DNA from: Alphaproteobacteria bacterium
GTDB taxonomy: Bacteria > Pseudomonadota > Alphaproteobacteria > Rhizobiales > Aestuariivirgaceae
Direction of reading: 5' to 3'
Length of the DNA stretch: 64,000 nucleotides
NCBI GenBank assembly: GCA_024640405.1
Contig: JAHEFB010000005.1
Coordinates: forward strand, 62,001-126,000
Shown here: positions 35,744 to 44,380 of the stretch, piece after piece
How positions within the stretch are numbered: the first letter of the stretch is position 1
How the letters are laid out: every line of letters starts with the position of its first letter
Program-made: the position numbers and the translations under genes
The notes under the pieces: model-generated
What the model saw: only the letters and a program-made list of their open reading frames with translations
Told to the model about the DNA's origin: nothing
The model's database searches: none

Positions 35744-36463
35744 TTATACCAGCCCCTTGACAAGATAACCGACGCCATACGCCATGAGTGACGCGGCAGC
35801 TCCAATCGCGAGCGTCTCCAGGCCCGATAGCCACCATTTTGCCAAAGACCATTTGCTCTTGATTGTGCCAATCAGGAAAAAAGTAATTCCAGTTGAAACA
35901 AGAGCCGTCTCGAATGCCGGTTCAATCGAAAACAGAAAAGGTGCCAGAGGAACTGAACCACATATCAGAAATGATGCAAAGGTTGAAGAACCCGACTTGA
36001 ATGGCGATCGCAGATTGGTGGTAAGGCCATATTCCTCCACCAGCATTGTGTTGACCCAGGTTTCCTCATTGGAGGTGATGGCCTTGACGGCATCATCAAG
36101 CGCTGCACCGGTCAGACCTTTTGATTGAAGAATTTGCCGTATCTCCTGACGTTCGCCTTCCGGTTCGTGGATAATGTGTTTTTCCTCGATTTGCCGGTAA
36201 CGGGCAAGTTCGTCAATTTCGGTCTTGGTGCCGGTGTAATTGCTGGCTGCCATCGAAAACCCGTCGGCAAGCAGATTCGCCAGGCCCAGGATCACTATTA
36301 CACTGGATGACAGCCCTGCACCTACCACACCGGCAACAATGGCAAACGTGGTAATGGCCCCGTCGATACCGCCATAGACCCAGTCGCGCAGATAATTGGG
36401 ACGGTTTTCGGCGGCCAGCCTTATGCTGATGGCATGCGGTGTATGCTCGTGTTCAAGTTGCAT
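35744..36463 (-). CDS. VIT1/CCC1-family iron/manganese transporter
   Basis: 239 residues from the ATG at 36463 (GGAG ahead). Typical VIT layout: DWVYGGIDGAITTFAIVAGVVGAGLSSSVIVILGLANLLADGFSMAASNY, a cytoplasmic Glu-rich metal-binding stretch (EEKHIIHEPEGERQEIRQIL) and three further helices. Exports or stores Fe2+/Mn2+, which makes sense when anoxia raises free ferrous iron. A symmetric FNR-type site is 118 bp upstream. Confidence 0.93.
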   Translation of the reverse strand: MQLEHEHTPHAISIRLAAENRPNYLRDWVYGGIDGAITTFAIVAGVVGAGLSSSVIVILGLANLLADGFSMAASNYTGTKTEIDELARYRQIEEKHIIHEPEGERQEIRQILQSKGLTGAALDDAVKAITSNEETWVNTMLVEEYGLTTNLRSPFKSGSSTFASFLICGSVPLAPFLFSIEPAFETALVSTGITFFLIGTIKSKWSLAKWWLSGLETLAIGAAASLMAYGVGYLVKGLV

Positions 36464-36580
36464 GGATGATCTCCTGCCTGTGTTGCGGCGGCAATGCCGG
36501 AAGGACGGGAGCCGACCGTGCACAGGCAGCGCCTTTGAACCTGCACATTGACAACCATGCAGATAAGGCCCTTCGGTTCA

Positions 36581-36594
36581 TTGATAGATATCAA
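36581..36594. promoter_or_regulatory. FNR-type binding site upstream of the VIT-family gene
   Basis: TTGATAGATATCAA, a fully symmetric FNR consensus, in the gap between the diheme cytochrome stop and the VIT start. Confidence 0.85.
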
Positions 36595-36618
36595 TCAACC
36601 TGAAACATCCGTAAGGCT

Positions 36619-37449
36619 TCAGGGATCAAGCGTCTTCAGGTAGGCCAGGAGATCCGTAATCACCGTTTCTTCCAGGAACCGCAGAGCCAGCATGCTCTGG
36701 CCCGGCACGCCATTGATGATCTTGTGCATCGCCCGTTTGGGTTTGTTGCGCGCCAGCCAGCCGAGACTGCGGCGCAAACCCGGCCGCATCTCAAGACCGG
36801 ATTTTCCGTCCGGGTCATGGCAGGACATGCACACTCCCTCGAAAATATCCCGTCCGCGATTGAGGCGTTCGGGTGTGACAGCCTTGTATGGCTTGAAATT
36901 CCGTGTTTCGTATTGTCCAACGCTCACAAACAATATGATCAGATCCAGCTGGAGGCCACCTGTTGCCTGAACCGGATGGTCAGCATGAGCCCTGGCAAAG
37001 AGTTCTGAAACCTTGAACGGATCAACCCCCTGCAAATGCCGCACGCTTACAAACTGTTTGCGTTGTTGCTTGCTTCCAGGTGCCTTGTCAGCGCCATCAT
37101 AGTCCCAACCGTGGCATGAAACACAACGCCAACTATCGCTATCGCCCGCTGTAATGTCCGAAGGAAAAGCAGGGTTGCGCCGCGTCGGTGGACTGGCTCC
37201 GGATGCTTGCCAGAAATCGTCATACAGCTTGCCGCCAAGCGACACCACAAACGCGTCACCGAATTCATGTTCCCGGCCTTCGAGAACTTCTTTTTCCTGC
37301 GGGATCAGTCCTGCTGATGCCGGTTTTTGGGGGATTGGCAAAGTGCACAATACTACTGCCAGTGCAGCCGCAATGCTGGTTTTGGCCAACCGTGAACCAC
37401 CTCGATCCCCAGCACAAATTTGAATCAACTGCTTATGCTTCATTGTCAT
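36619..37449 (-). CDS. Exported diheme cytochrome c
   Basis: 276 residues from the ATG at 37449, which overlaps the upstream stop (ATGA). An export signal (about residues 20-48, ending KPASAG), a first heme site CVSCH (SWRCVSCHGWDYDGADK) and a second CMSCH (GVCMSCHDPDGKSG), each in its own domain. I do not know the exact family. Translationally coupled to a small secreted protein, so the pair probably forms a complex. Confidence 0.85.
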   Translation of the reverse strand: MTMKHKQLIQICAGDRGGSRLAKTSIAAALAVVLCTLPIPQKPASAGLIPQEKEVLEGREHEFGDAFVVSLGGKLYDDFWQASGASPPTRRNPAFPSDITAGDSDSWRCVSCHGWDYDGADKAPGSKQQRKQFVSVRHLQGVDPFKVSELFARAHADHPVQATGGLQLDLIILFVSVGQYETRNFKPYKAVTPERLNRGRDIFEGVCMSCHDPDGKSGLEMRPGLRRSLGWLARNKPKRAMHKIINGVPGQSMLALRFLEETVITDLLAYLKTLDP

Positions 37450-37886
37450 TGCTTCAGGTTGAAGTTCTGCCGTTTTGGTGTTCTGACAGGAGCTGCCTTC
37501 CACCGGCTGACCCGGGCGCGAATATTGCGGCCCTGCCATGGCACTATTCCATAGGTGTTGCACCATCTTGCCGAGAATACACGGCGTTGGCCTTCAACCT
37601 TAAAACTGAATTTTAGACACTTACCCGATCGCCTGACCGGTCCACCGGAGAACACTCCCGGTACTCTGAAGATTACACGACAGTCACTTGTCAGTCTTGC
37701 AGATGCTGCTTCGATCGTGCCTCTGAAGTTTCCCGATACCTTGTAGGTTCCTGGCACAGCCCAGCTGAATATACACTTGCGCGCCGCGTGGGCGGTACCA
37801 GGATCAACACCTGCGACCGAGAACATGATTGCTAGCACAATAACGGGCCCGCGGATTATAAGCGTTCTTTCAAACAAATGGTTCAT
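37446..37886 (-). CDS. Exported protein of unknown function coupled to a diheme cytochrome
   Basis: 146 residues, preceded by GGAGG. A signal peptide (ending TAHA) and a basic, beta-rich domain with four Cys (KCIFSW, SDCRVIF, GKCLKF, RWCNTYG), which could form two disulfides. Family not recognised. A near-consensus FNR-type site is 49 bp upstream. Confidence 0.75.
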   Translation of the reverse strand: MNHLFERTLIIRGPVIVLAIMFSVAGVDPGTAHAARKCIFSWAVPGTYKVSGNFRGTIEAASARLTSDCRVIFRVPGVFSGGPVRRSGKCLKFSFKVEGQRRVFSARWCNTYGIVPWQGRNIRARVSRWKAAPVRTPKRQNFNLKQ

Positions 37887-38223
37887 GGGCACCTCCAACG
37901 GAGTCGACTGAAGCATCTATTGGCTTTCAATCAAATGATATCGATCAATCCGCCATCGGGTGATTTCTCATCTGGAAATCGGGCAGCGTTTCGGGCAATG
38001 AGACCTCGCCATGGCCTTAAGACATATCCGAACACTACCTGCGGGCCACTTCAACGGTAGGCAAGACAGTTACCAGCAGCAGGTTGTTGTCGTTGCCGAT
38101 CGGACAATATGGACACGATTGACAATACGGATGCCCGTTGACGCTGAGCAGAGTTCACAATTCAAATCGGCCACCATCGCGAAACAGTGGCCGCTTTGCT
38201 TTCAGTCGAACCATAAGGAATGG
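37887..38223. other. 337-base gap between the secreted-protein gene and hsp20
   Basis: Contains one near-consensus FNR-type site (listed separately). No gene, RNA or terminator could be supported in the rest. Confidence 0.5.
37935..37948. promoter_or_regulatory. Near-consensus FNR-type site
   Basis: ATGATATCGATCAA: one mismatch in the left half site (TTGAT expected), 49 bp upstream of the secreted-protein/diheme cytochrome pair. Confidence 0.55.
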
Positions 38224-38709
38224 TCAAGCAGCCTTATTGATCTTCACCTTGTGAGTCTTGGCCGTGATTTCCGGTGGTTTGGGCAAGGTTACAGTCAGGA
38301 TGCCGTTCTTGAACTGGGCATCGATCTTGCCAGGATCCACATCGAAAGGCAGTGACATGGACCGGGCATACTTGCCATAGGATCTTTCGATCACACGATA
38401 GTCTTTCGACTTGTCCTCTTCTTCGGCCTTCTTTTCGGCCTGAATGGTCAACCGGTTGTCAATTACCGTGACATCGACATCGTCCTGGTCAACCCCTGGC
38501 AGTTCGGCGGTGATTTCAAGTGTCTTGTCGGTTTCGGCTACATTGATGACAGGTGACATCAGCATGTTGCCGTTACCGCGGCTGGGCGTAAGTCCAACTG
38601 ATTGGGTAAAGTCGTGAAACACCTTGTCAATCTCATCGTGTAGCGAGCCGAACATGCCAGGCCAGTTCTGGGTTCTCCAAAGCGATGGAAGTGAAGGTTT
38701 CTCAGTCAT
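38224..38709 (-). CDS. Hsp20/alpha-crystallin small heat-shock protein (second copy)
   Basis: 161 residues with AAAGGAG ahead. N-terminus FGSLHDEIDKVFHDFTQSVG, alpha-crystallin domain (VAETDKTLEITAELPGVDQDDVDVTV ... YGKYARSMSLPFDVDPGKIDAQFKNGILTVTLPKP). Only distantly like the copy at 28.4 kb. FNR-type site 79 bp upstream. Confidence 0.96.
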   Translation of the reverse strand: MTEKPSLPSLWRTQNWPGMFGSLHDEIDKVFHDFTQSVGLTPSRGNGNMLMSPVINVAETDKTLEITAELPGVDQDDVDVTVIDNRLTIQAEKKAEEEDKSKDYRVIERSYGKYARSMSLPFDVDPGKIDAQFKNGILTVTLPKPPEITAKTHKVKINKAA

Positions 38710-38787
38710 CGTTTATCTCCTTTGCAAATTGCGAAAAACGGGAACCGTCCATGGCGATACTTGTAGACTTTTGAGAAGAGTTTATCC

Positions 38788-38801
38788 TTGACCGCGATCA
38801 A
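38788..38801. promoter_or_regulatory. FNR/DNR-type binding site upstream of the second hsp20
   Basis: TTGACCGCGATCAA, exact TTGAY-N4-RTCAA, 79 bp upstream of the start at 38709. Confidence 0.75.
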
Positions 38802-38930
38802 ACGCCTGCTGAACCGGGCCGGACTTTCCGGGTATGGTTTGTCTCGCAAAAATGTCTGTGATTTCGTGAATAATCCCCCGAAAACAATAACCTGATGTGC
38901 GGTATTGACCAAATCGAAACCGGAACCACA

Positions 38931-39380
38931 CTAAACGATAAGGACATCCGCCAAATGACTGTGCAACTCATCATTGGGGATTTGTACCAGGTTTTTTGAG
39001 ATTTCTCCGTGAACCACTGCAAGCAGGGATTTTGGCAGAACCTTGCGAATATCTCCGAGTGTTGCAGGTGCAGCCACCAGGATCAGCCGGTCGAAGGACT
39101 GTGCCTGCAACTGGTCCTGCAATTTCGCAACCAGGTCGGCGGCAAATGATCGTTTTGCTTCGCGCTGGGGATCGGACGGAGGTTCCATCGAGTGGCGATT
39201 GGATCCGGCTGAGTCAAAAGTGCGGCCGGGTCTGTCAGCCATGATATCTCCGGGCCGCAAATTGTCTCCTTCAAACTCCATTCCAGGTACCTCCTGCAAA
39301 CCCTTGCCGGGCCCGGTGTTGCAAACGATGCGCGCGCGGGTGCCGTCTGCAAGCAGTATCCACGTTCTAACCGGTTTCAT
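38931..39380 (-). CDS. Host attachment protein family (PF10116-like)
   Basis: 149 residues from the ATG at 39380 with AGGAAGGAG ahead. TWILLADGTRARIV at the N-terminus and the C-terminal FDRLILVAAPATLGDIRKVLPKSL ... EISKNLVQIP are typical of the family named after an Agrobacterium attachment gene. Members are cytoplasmic eRF1-like folds common in anaerobic/stress regulons; the attachment name may mislead. An FNR-type site is 60 bp upstream. Confidence 0.85.
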   Translation of the reverse strand: MKPVRTWILLADGTRARIVCNTGPGKGLQEVPGMEFEGDNLRPGDIMADRPGRTFDSAGSNRHSMEPPSDPQREAKRSFAADLVAKLQDQLQAQSFDRLILVAAPATLGDIRKVLPKSLLAVVHGEISKNLVQIPNDELHSHLADVLIV

Positions 39381-39439
39381 GAATGCACTCCTTCCTGTTG
39401 AAACTGCAGGCAGTTTAACTGTTTTGCGCAAGCTGATGT

Positions 39440-39453
39440 TTGATTGGGGTCAA
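39440..39453. promoter_or_regulatory. FNR/DNR-type binding site upstream of the host-attachment-family gene
   Basis: TTGATTGGGGTCAA, exact TTGAY-N4-RTCAA, 60 bp upstream of the start at 39380. Confidence 0.75.
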
Positions 39454-39462
39454 CCGGCGGGG

Positions 39463-40509
39463 TCAACGGGCAAAGTAGAGAATGAACAGCGAGCTCACAT
39501 AGACCGCCAGTACGCATGCTGAATCAAGACCCATGCCCAGAACCGCTGGTTTTCGCCTTACCAGAAGACCCACAACGATTATCGCAGTGACCAGTATCCC
39601 GAACACAAGGTTCAGCATTTCAGTCTTGCCGGCCTGTGCGAGTATCGGGCCGTCACGATAAAGCGCATCTGCCGGCAGCAACAGAAACAGCATGATCAGA
39701 TTGCTGCCAAAGATGTTTGAAATTGCCATGGTGTAGGCACCGAGCCGGGCTGCGGCAATGGTTGTGCTGAGTTCGGGCAGTGACGTCGACGCGGCGAGAA
39801 TTGTTGCGCCGATAAAGCTCGAGCCAAGACCGGTCTGCCTGGCGATTGCCTCTGCTGAGTGAACCAGCAACACGCCACATACGAGAATGACGACCGCAGC
39901 CCCGACAGTGCGCGCCATCAAGGTCGTGGTGGGTAGGTCAACAACCGGTCTGCCCGCATTCCTGTCAGCCGCAGCTTCGAATTTTCCGGGCAGATCAACC
40001 GGCACCCAGTCGCCTTCTTCGTCATAACTGCGCAGAAGCATTACACAAAGCGCGTAGGCGATCGCCAGGACCGACGTTCCCAGTCCGATATTGAATCCGA
40101 TCACAATATCACCCGAGATGCAGAACCCGAGCAATGTCGACAACAAAATGATCAACAGGGCTGCTTCAAGAGCATGTGTCGGTTTGCGGGGATACTGGGT
40201 CAGTACACCGCGCACGACATAAATATCTGCAATGGCAAGAATGGTGGTTTGCATGGTGATGCCGCCAAACATATTGCCCAGAACGAGGGCGGCATTGTCC
40301 TGTATCGCTGCTGTGAAAGTGGTGGCAATTTCAGGCAATTCTGTTGCTGCGGCCAGAAACACCAGCCCCATGAACGCTCTGCCGAGCCGCCGTCGGTCTG
40401 CAATGATGTCAGCATACCGGGCCAGTGCGCCGCCTGCCAGCCAGACGCAGATTGCGCAGATGACAAACAGCATCAGATTAACCGCTAGCGGGGTGTTGGA
40501 CCAGGACAT
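39463..40509 (-). CDS. CaCA-family Ca2+/cation antiporter-like protein
   Basis: 348 residues, about ten helices in two repeats. Alpha-repeat motifs are visible: FLAAATELPEIATTFTAAIQDNAALVLGNMFGG and GATILAASTSLPELSTTIAAARLGAYTMAISNIFGSN. These are typical of Na+/Ca2+ exchanger-type transporters; ion specificity is unknown. Follows the APC permease gene by four bases, so co-transcribed with it. Confidence 0.88.
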   Translation of the reverse strand: MSWSNTPLAVNLMLFVICAICVWLAGGALARYADIIADRRRLGRAFMGLVFLAAATELPEIATTFTAAIQDNAALVLGNMFGGITMQTTILAIADIYVVRGVLTQYPRKPTHALEAALLIILLSTLLGFCISGDIVIGFNIGLGTSVLAIAYALCVMLLRSYDEEGDWVPVDLPGKFEAAADRNAGRPVVDLPTTTLMARTVGAAVVILVCGVLLVHSAEAIARQTGLGSSFIGATILAASTSLPELSTTIAAARLGAYTMAISNIFGSNLIMLFLLLPADALYRDGPILAQAGKTEMLNLVFGILVTAIIVVGLLVRRKPAVLGMGLDSACVLAVYVSSLFILYFAR

Positions 40510-40513
40510 GAAA

Positions 40514-41758
40514 TCAGGCGACGCTTGAGAGGATTACAAGTGCACAACTGAAAATGAACCCGGTTACAGGGACCCACAACGGCACAATGAACGCATCGTC
40601 CGGATCGGGGCCTTTGCGCAACTTGATCAAAATCAGCGCCACATTGGCGAGTGCCCAGATTACCAAGACTATTTGCGAGGTCATTTCGGCCAACCGTTCG
40701 AGATTGAAACCCAGTGCCAGAATGAGAGTTGCGACAACAATTGCCCAGGTGGCCAGTAGTGGCGTTCGGGTGATCGCGTTCACGCGTTTGAACAGTGCTG
40801 GCATGGTACCTTGTTCCGCCATGCCGTAGACAACCCGCGATGCCATTATCAGTTGCACCAGAATAGTGTTGGCGGTGGCAAAAATCGCGACGCCGCTGAT
40901 CATTGCAGGCGATGCGCCGGTCAGTCTTTCATATGCCAGACTCAAGGGGGCCTCGGATCTGGCCAGTTCTGCGGGAGGAACAGCCAGTACAGCAACCATG
41001 GTTACAAGAGTGTAGAGCAGGGTGGTGATGGCGAGTGTCAGAAAAATCGCCCAGGGCAGCGTAATGCGCGGACGCTTGGTTTCTTCTGCCACGTTGACCA
41101 TGTCCTCAAAGCCGATGAAGGCGAACACGGCCAGCAGGCCGGCATTTGCAATGCCCAGCCAGATCCCCATTTCTGCAACTGGTGGAATTGTATCCGGCAC
41201 TCGCAAGATGATATCGCTGTCGTGGGAGAAACCGGCATAGATGAGGACGACAAGGCCACCAGCTTCAATCAATGTGAACAAGGCCGCGAGCAGTACCGAT
41301 TCAACGATGCCCCAGGCTGCGACCAGACCCATAGCCAGAATCACGGCCATCACCGCCAGGGGGAGCGGCAAGTCGACAAATGTGCGGATGTAACCGGCAC
41401 ATCCGATAGCGATTGCCGCTGAGGCGACGACTCCGGACACGATGACCAGCCATCCGGCCACCAGTGACATTGTACGAGACCCGAAGCCGGCTTTGACGTA
41501 TGCGGCTTCACCGGCGCTGACCGGATAGCGGCTGGCAAGTTCGCCATAAGTGGCGGCGGTCGGCGCAATACCGATAGCCGCAACGATGAAGGCAACCGGC
41601 GCGTAAATACCTGCCCTGCCTGCAGCCGCGCCCACCAGCACATAAATACCCGCGCCGATGGTGGTGCCAAGTCCATAGAGCACGAGCAGCGGCAGGTTCA
41701 GGGACCTTTTTAACTTGGGCGTCACGCTTTCTGGTGCGTCTTGAGTGGAGTGTTCCAT
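40514..41758 (-). CDS. APC-family amino acid/cation permease
   Basis: 414 residues, about twelve helices. The N-terminal motif LVLYGLGTTIGAGIYVLVGAAAGRAG and the AYVKAGFGSR / AFIGFEDMVNVAEETKRP segments mark the APC superfamily. Substrate unknown. First gene of a two-gene unit with the cation antiporter, under an FNR-type site 34 bp upstream. Confidence 0.9.
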   Translation of the reverse strand: MEHSTQDAPESVTPKLKRSLNLPLLVLYGLGTTIGAGIYVLVGAAAGRAGIYAPVAFIVAAIGIAPTAATYGELASRYPVSAGEAAYVKAGFGSRTMSLVAGWLVIVSGVVASAAIAIGCAGYIRTFVDLPLPLAVMAVILAMGLVAAWGIVESVLLAALFTLIEAGGLVVLIYAGFSHDSDIILRVPDTIPPVAEMGIWLGIANAGLLAVFAFIGFEDMVNVAEETKRPRITLPWAIFLTLAITTLLYTLVTMVAVLAVPPAELARSEAPLSLAYERLTGASPAMISGVAIFATANTILVQLIMASRVVYGMAEQGTMPALFKRVNAITRTPLLATWAIVVATLILALGFNLERLAEMTSQIVLVIWALANVALILIKLRKGPDPDDAFIVPLWVPVTGFIFSCALVILSSVA

Positions 41759-41791
41759 GTGAGAACCTTACCCGACCGGGCTGTCACAGAT

Positions 41792-41805
41792 TTGATAAGG
41801 ATCAA
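41792..41805. promoter_or_regulatory. FNR/DNR-type binding site upstream of the APC permease
   Basis: TTGATAAGGATCAA, exact TTGAY-N4-RTCAA, 34 bp upstream of the start at 41758. Confidence 0.78.
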
Positions 41806-41901
41806 TGGCGCATTGCCGGTCCTGCAATTGGCGACGCCGAAAGTTGCAATCCGCTCAGCGTAGCCCCCGTCAGCCTCAAGATGTTGAAGCTGCAGTCCTT
41901 G

Positions 41902-42483
41902 TCACCCGGCGATTTTACCCAACTCCGCCATTTGTCCCAGCCATTGTTTTCTCTTGCCATCACTGGCCGTCTCAATACCGCCGAATATGGTGCTGTGAAT
42001 CGGACCAAGCCCAGCAAACTTGAGAATATTGCGCTCAAGACTACGCAAACTGTGAGCGAAGAAAAACCAGCGGTAAGCGAGGGCCGGCATCCCCATGGTT
42101 ATGACGATGCGCACCGACCGGCCTGACAGTAATTTTTTCGGTACCTTGCTTGAGGTGTATTCGAAAGCAAACCCCGGTCGAAATAGCTGTTCCAGAAACC
42201 CTTTCAGCAAGGCCGGCATGGTGCCCAGCCAAAGCGGGTAGATGAGCACGATATGATGAGCCATCCTGATCGCGTTCTGTGCCGACTTGATGTCAGCATT
42301 CGGGGTTCCGGCTTCAAACTCCTGCTGTGTTCGCAGCAGTGAGAAGTCCAGTTCTGCCACGTCAATTCGAGTAACTGTGTGGCCTGCTGCGCTGGCTGCC
42401 TCCTGATAGGCGGATGCCAGTGCATGGCAGAGGCGGTGGGAGCTTCCGTCGGGATGCCCGTTGATGACTACAATTGCGCTCAT
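41902..42483 (-). CDS. NAD(P)H:quinone oxidoreductase-like flavodoxin-fold protein
   Basis: 193 residues. The flavodoxin-like fold is seen in AIVVINGHPDGSSHRLCHAL (FMN/FAD loop) and HIVLIYPLWLGTMPALLKGFLEQLFRPGFAF, which match the KefF/NQO family. It should reduce quinones by two electrons. Ten bases after the Spy-like gene on the same strand. Confidence 0.9.
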   Translation of the reverse strand: MSAIVVINGHPDGSSHRLCHALASAYQEAASAAGHTVTRIDVAELDFSLLRTQQEFEAGTPNADIKSAQNAIRMAHHIVLIYPLWLGTMPALLKGFLEQLFRPGFAFEYTSSKVPKKLLSGRSVRIVITMGMPALAYRWFFFAHSLRSLERNILKFAGLGPIHSTIFGGIETASDGKRKQWLGQMAELGKIAG

Positions 42484-42493
42484 TCTGCTTCGA

Positions 42494-43039
42494 TCAAGGT
42501 ATGCAAGGTTCCAGCCCGATTACTGCATCATCCAACGCCAGCCATGACCCCTGCCGCAGCTGGTACCACATCCCATGCCCATTCCCATCATCGGCAGATT
42601 TCTTCTGCTGGTCGTCCAGTACGGCATACAACTTGTCAACTGCATCCTTCACGCCTTTCACCTGATTCAGACGGGCTTCAAGAAAGACTTCCTGATACAC
42701 CAGCCTTTCAGGTAGCGGTTTCTCGAAGAAATCGCCGCTGTGCATCTCTTTCCTGCGCTCGCGCATCATGTCGTTGTGGGTTTCGCTTGTGGTCTGGATG
42801 GTTGCGGCAAGATCGTCCCACTGCGGGGTTTGCGCATCGGTGATCTTCAATTCTGCCTTGAGGAATGCCAGCCTCCCATCCAGCCGGTCCACCATGTTGT
42901 CCCGGCCATAGCCCATCATAAAGCCCATGCCACCACCGAACCAACCACCATCCCTTTCGTCATCAGCAAGGGACGGATTGCCCAGCACCAACAGTAAAGT
43001 CGCTGCCGCGGCAACTGCACGCAATGATTTTTTTGACAT
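42494..43039 (-). CDS. Spy/CpxP-like periplasmic protein
   Basis: 181 residues from the ATG at 43039 (GGAGG ahead). Signal peptide ending SLAD, a Gly/Met-rich stretch (GGWFGGGMGFMMGYG), then helices with LAFLKAELKITDAQTPQWDDLAATI, like the LTxxQ family of envelope-stress chaperones and metal-binding proteins. Upstream of the quinone reductase gene and under an FNR-type site. Confidence 0.8.
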   Translation of the reverse strand: MSKKSLRAVAAAATLLLVLGNPSLADDERDGGWFGGGMGFMMGYGRDNMVDRLDGRLAFLKAELKITDAQTPQWDDLAATIQTTSETHNDMMRERRKEMHSGDFFEKPLPERLVYQEVFLEARLNQVKGVKDAVDKLYAVLDDQQKKSADDGNGHGMWYQLRQGSWLALDDAVIGLEPCIP

Positions 43040-43128
43040 TTTGGAACCTCCATTTTTGTTGACCCATATGAGGATCAAGTGCTGTCCCGTGTGGAAGGCG
43101 CAGTATCGTTGATTCAGCCGTGATTTCA

Positions 43129-43142
43129 TTGATGGCGATCAA
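43129..43142. promoter_or_regulatory. FNR/DNR-type binding site upstream of the Spy-like gene
   Basis: TTGATGGCGATCAA, exact TTGAY-N4-RTCAA, 90 bp upstream of the start at 43039. Confidence 0.72.
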
Positions 43143-43173
43143 AAAGGCGCGTCTGGACCTGCTTTTGAATGGC

Positions 43174-44376
43174 TTATCGCTGTTTTATCGCAATGTCGTC
43201 CGATATCTTGTCGCTGGGAAACATCACCACCTGATCTCCCGGTGCGACCCCTTCAATTGCCTCGGCATGGGTCAAGGAAAACTTGCCCAGCTTCACGAGT
43301 GTCAGTTTCGTCCTGCCGTCGCGGTTGGTATAGATAGCCCAACTCTGGTCACGCCTGAACAAGGCGCCAAGCGGTATCCTCATTACATCATTCCGGTCAG
43401 ACTTGATTATGCGAACGGTTACCTTGAATGCATGGCCCAACTCGCGCCACTTTTTCGGCGGTGTCAGGAAATCCAGAACAACATTTACCCGCTGTTCTTC
43501 AATCCCAAGTGCCGAGACCTTGGTGAACGCCGCAGGATCAATGCGCCGGACCCTGGCTTCCAGAAAGCCATCACCACCCCAGTCTTCGATGCGCGCCAGG
43601 GTGCCCGAAGATATTCCTACCGCATCGGTGGAGAGAAGATCGACCACAATCTCCAGGTCGTGCGGGTCACCTGTTTCAAGCAGGGTGGTTCCTGCCTGTA
43701 CAACCTGTTCACTCTCGGTCAACACTTTCAAAACAACGCCGCCGGATGGTGCCGTGATCGCGATGCAGCACTGATCTTCTGCGCCTTGCGATTGCATCTG
43801 ATTTGGCTCCAGTTCCCGCATTCTTGCCGACTCGAATTCGCGGCGGCGCAGTTCAAGGCCGGCTTCAGCCTTGCGTACTTCAGCCTGCTTGACGCTCAGG
43901 TTGAGCTCCGCTTCTTCGCGGGCCCTGCTGGAGATCACTCCTTTTTCGGCCAGCGTTTGTGCGCGGGCCAGGTCGCTCTTGGCGAATTTCAGATCTGATC
44001 CGGCTTGCCGGACCTGAGCTTCAGCGAGCAGGACGGCCGCACCGGCAGCTTTTGAGGTAGCAGACATCTCCAGCCTGGACCGCAGGTCGCGGATGGGTGG
44101 GTCCACCGGGCGAATCCGGGCGATGCGCTGTCCTGCCAGAACACGGTCACCGATCTCGATATCCACTCTCTCCAGTTTTCCGGTGATGGGTGCCGAGATG
44201 CGGTAAATCTCCTTGACTTGCGTTTCACCTTCTTCGTCGATAGTCACTTCGAGCTTGCCGCGATCGACCGACGCCAGATCGACAGCGACCGGCTGCGGCG
44301 CAAGAAGGAAATATCCAAGACCGGCGATGCCAATAATGACCGACGCGAACATGCCGGCTTTAATCATGCGAAACAT
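43174..44376 (-). CDS. HlyD/MacA-type periplasmic adaptor
   Basis: 400 residues: an N-terminal membrane anchor (about 9-26), a biotinyl-lipoyl half motif (GETQVKEIYRISAPITGKLERVDIEIGDRVLAGQ), a coiled-coil hairpin (about 100-190) and beta-barrel domain. It links an inner-membrane ABC exporter to the outer membrane. Four bases after the ABC permease gene. Confidence 0.92.
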   Translation of the reverse strand: MFRMIKAGMFASVIIGIAGLGYFLLAPQPVAVDLASVDRGKLEVTIDEEGETQVKEIYRISAPITGKLERVDIEIGDRVLAGQRIARIRPVDPPIRDLRSRLEMSATSKAAGAAVLLAEAQVRQAGSDLKFAKSDLARAQTLAEKGVISSRAREEAELNLSVKQAEVRKAEAGLELRRREFESARMRELEPNQMQSQGAEDQCCIAITAPSGGVVLKVLTESEQVVQAGTTLLETGDPHDLEIVVDLLSTDAVGISSGTLARIEDWGGDGFLEARVRRIDPAAFTKVSALGIEEQRVNVVLDFLTPPKKWRELGHAFKVTVRIIKSDRNDVMRIPLGALFRRDQSWAIYTNRDGRTKLTLVKLGKFSLTHAEAIEGVAPGDQVVMFPSDKISDDIAIKQR

Positions 44377-44380
44377 TGGT

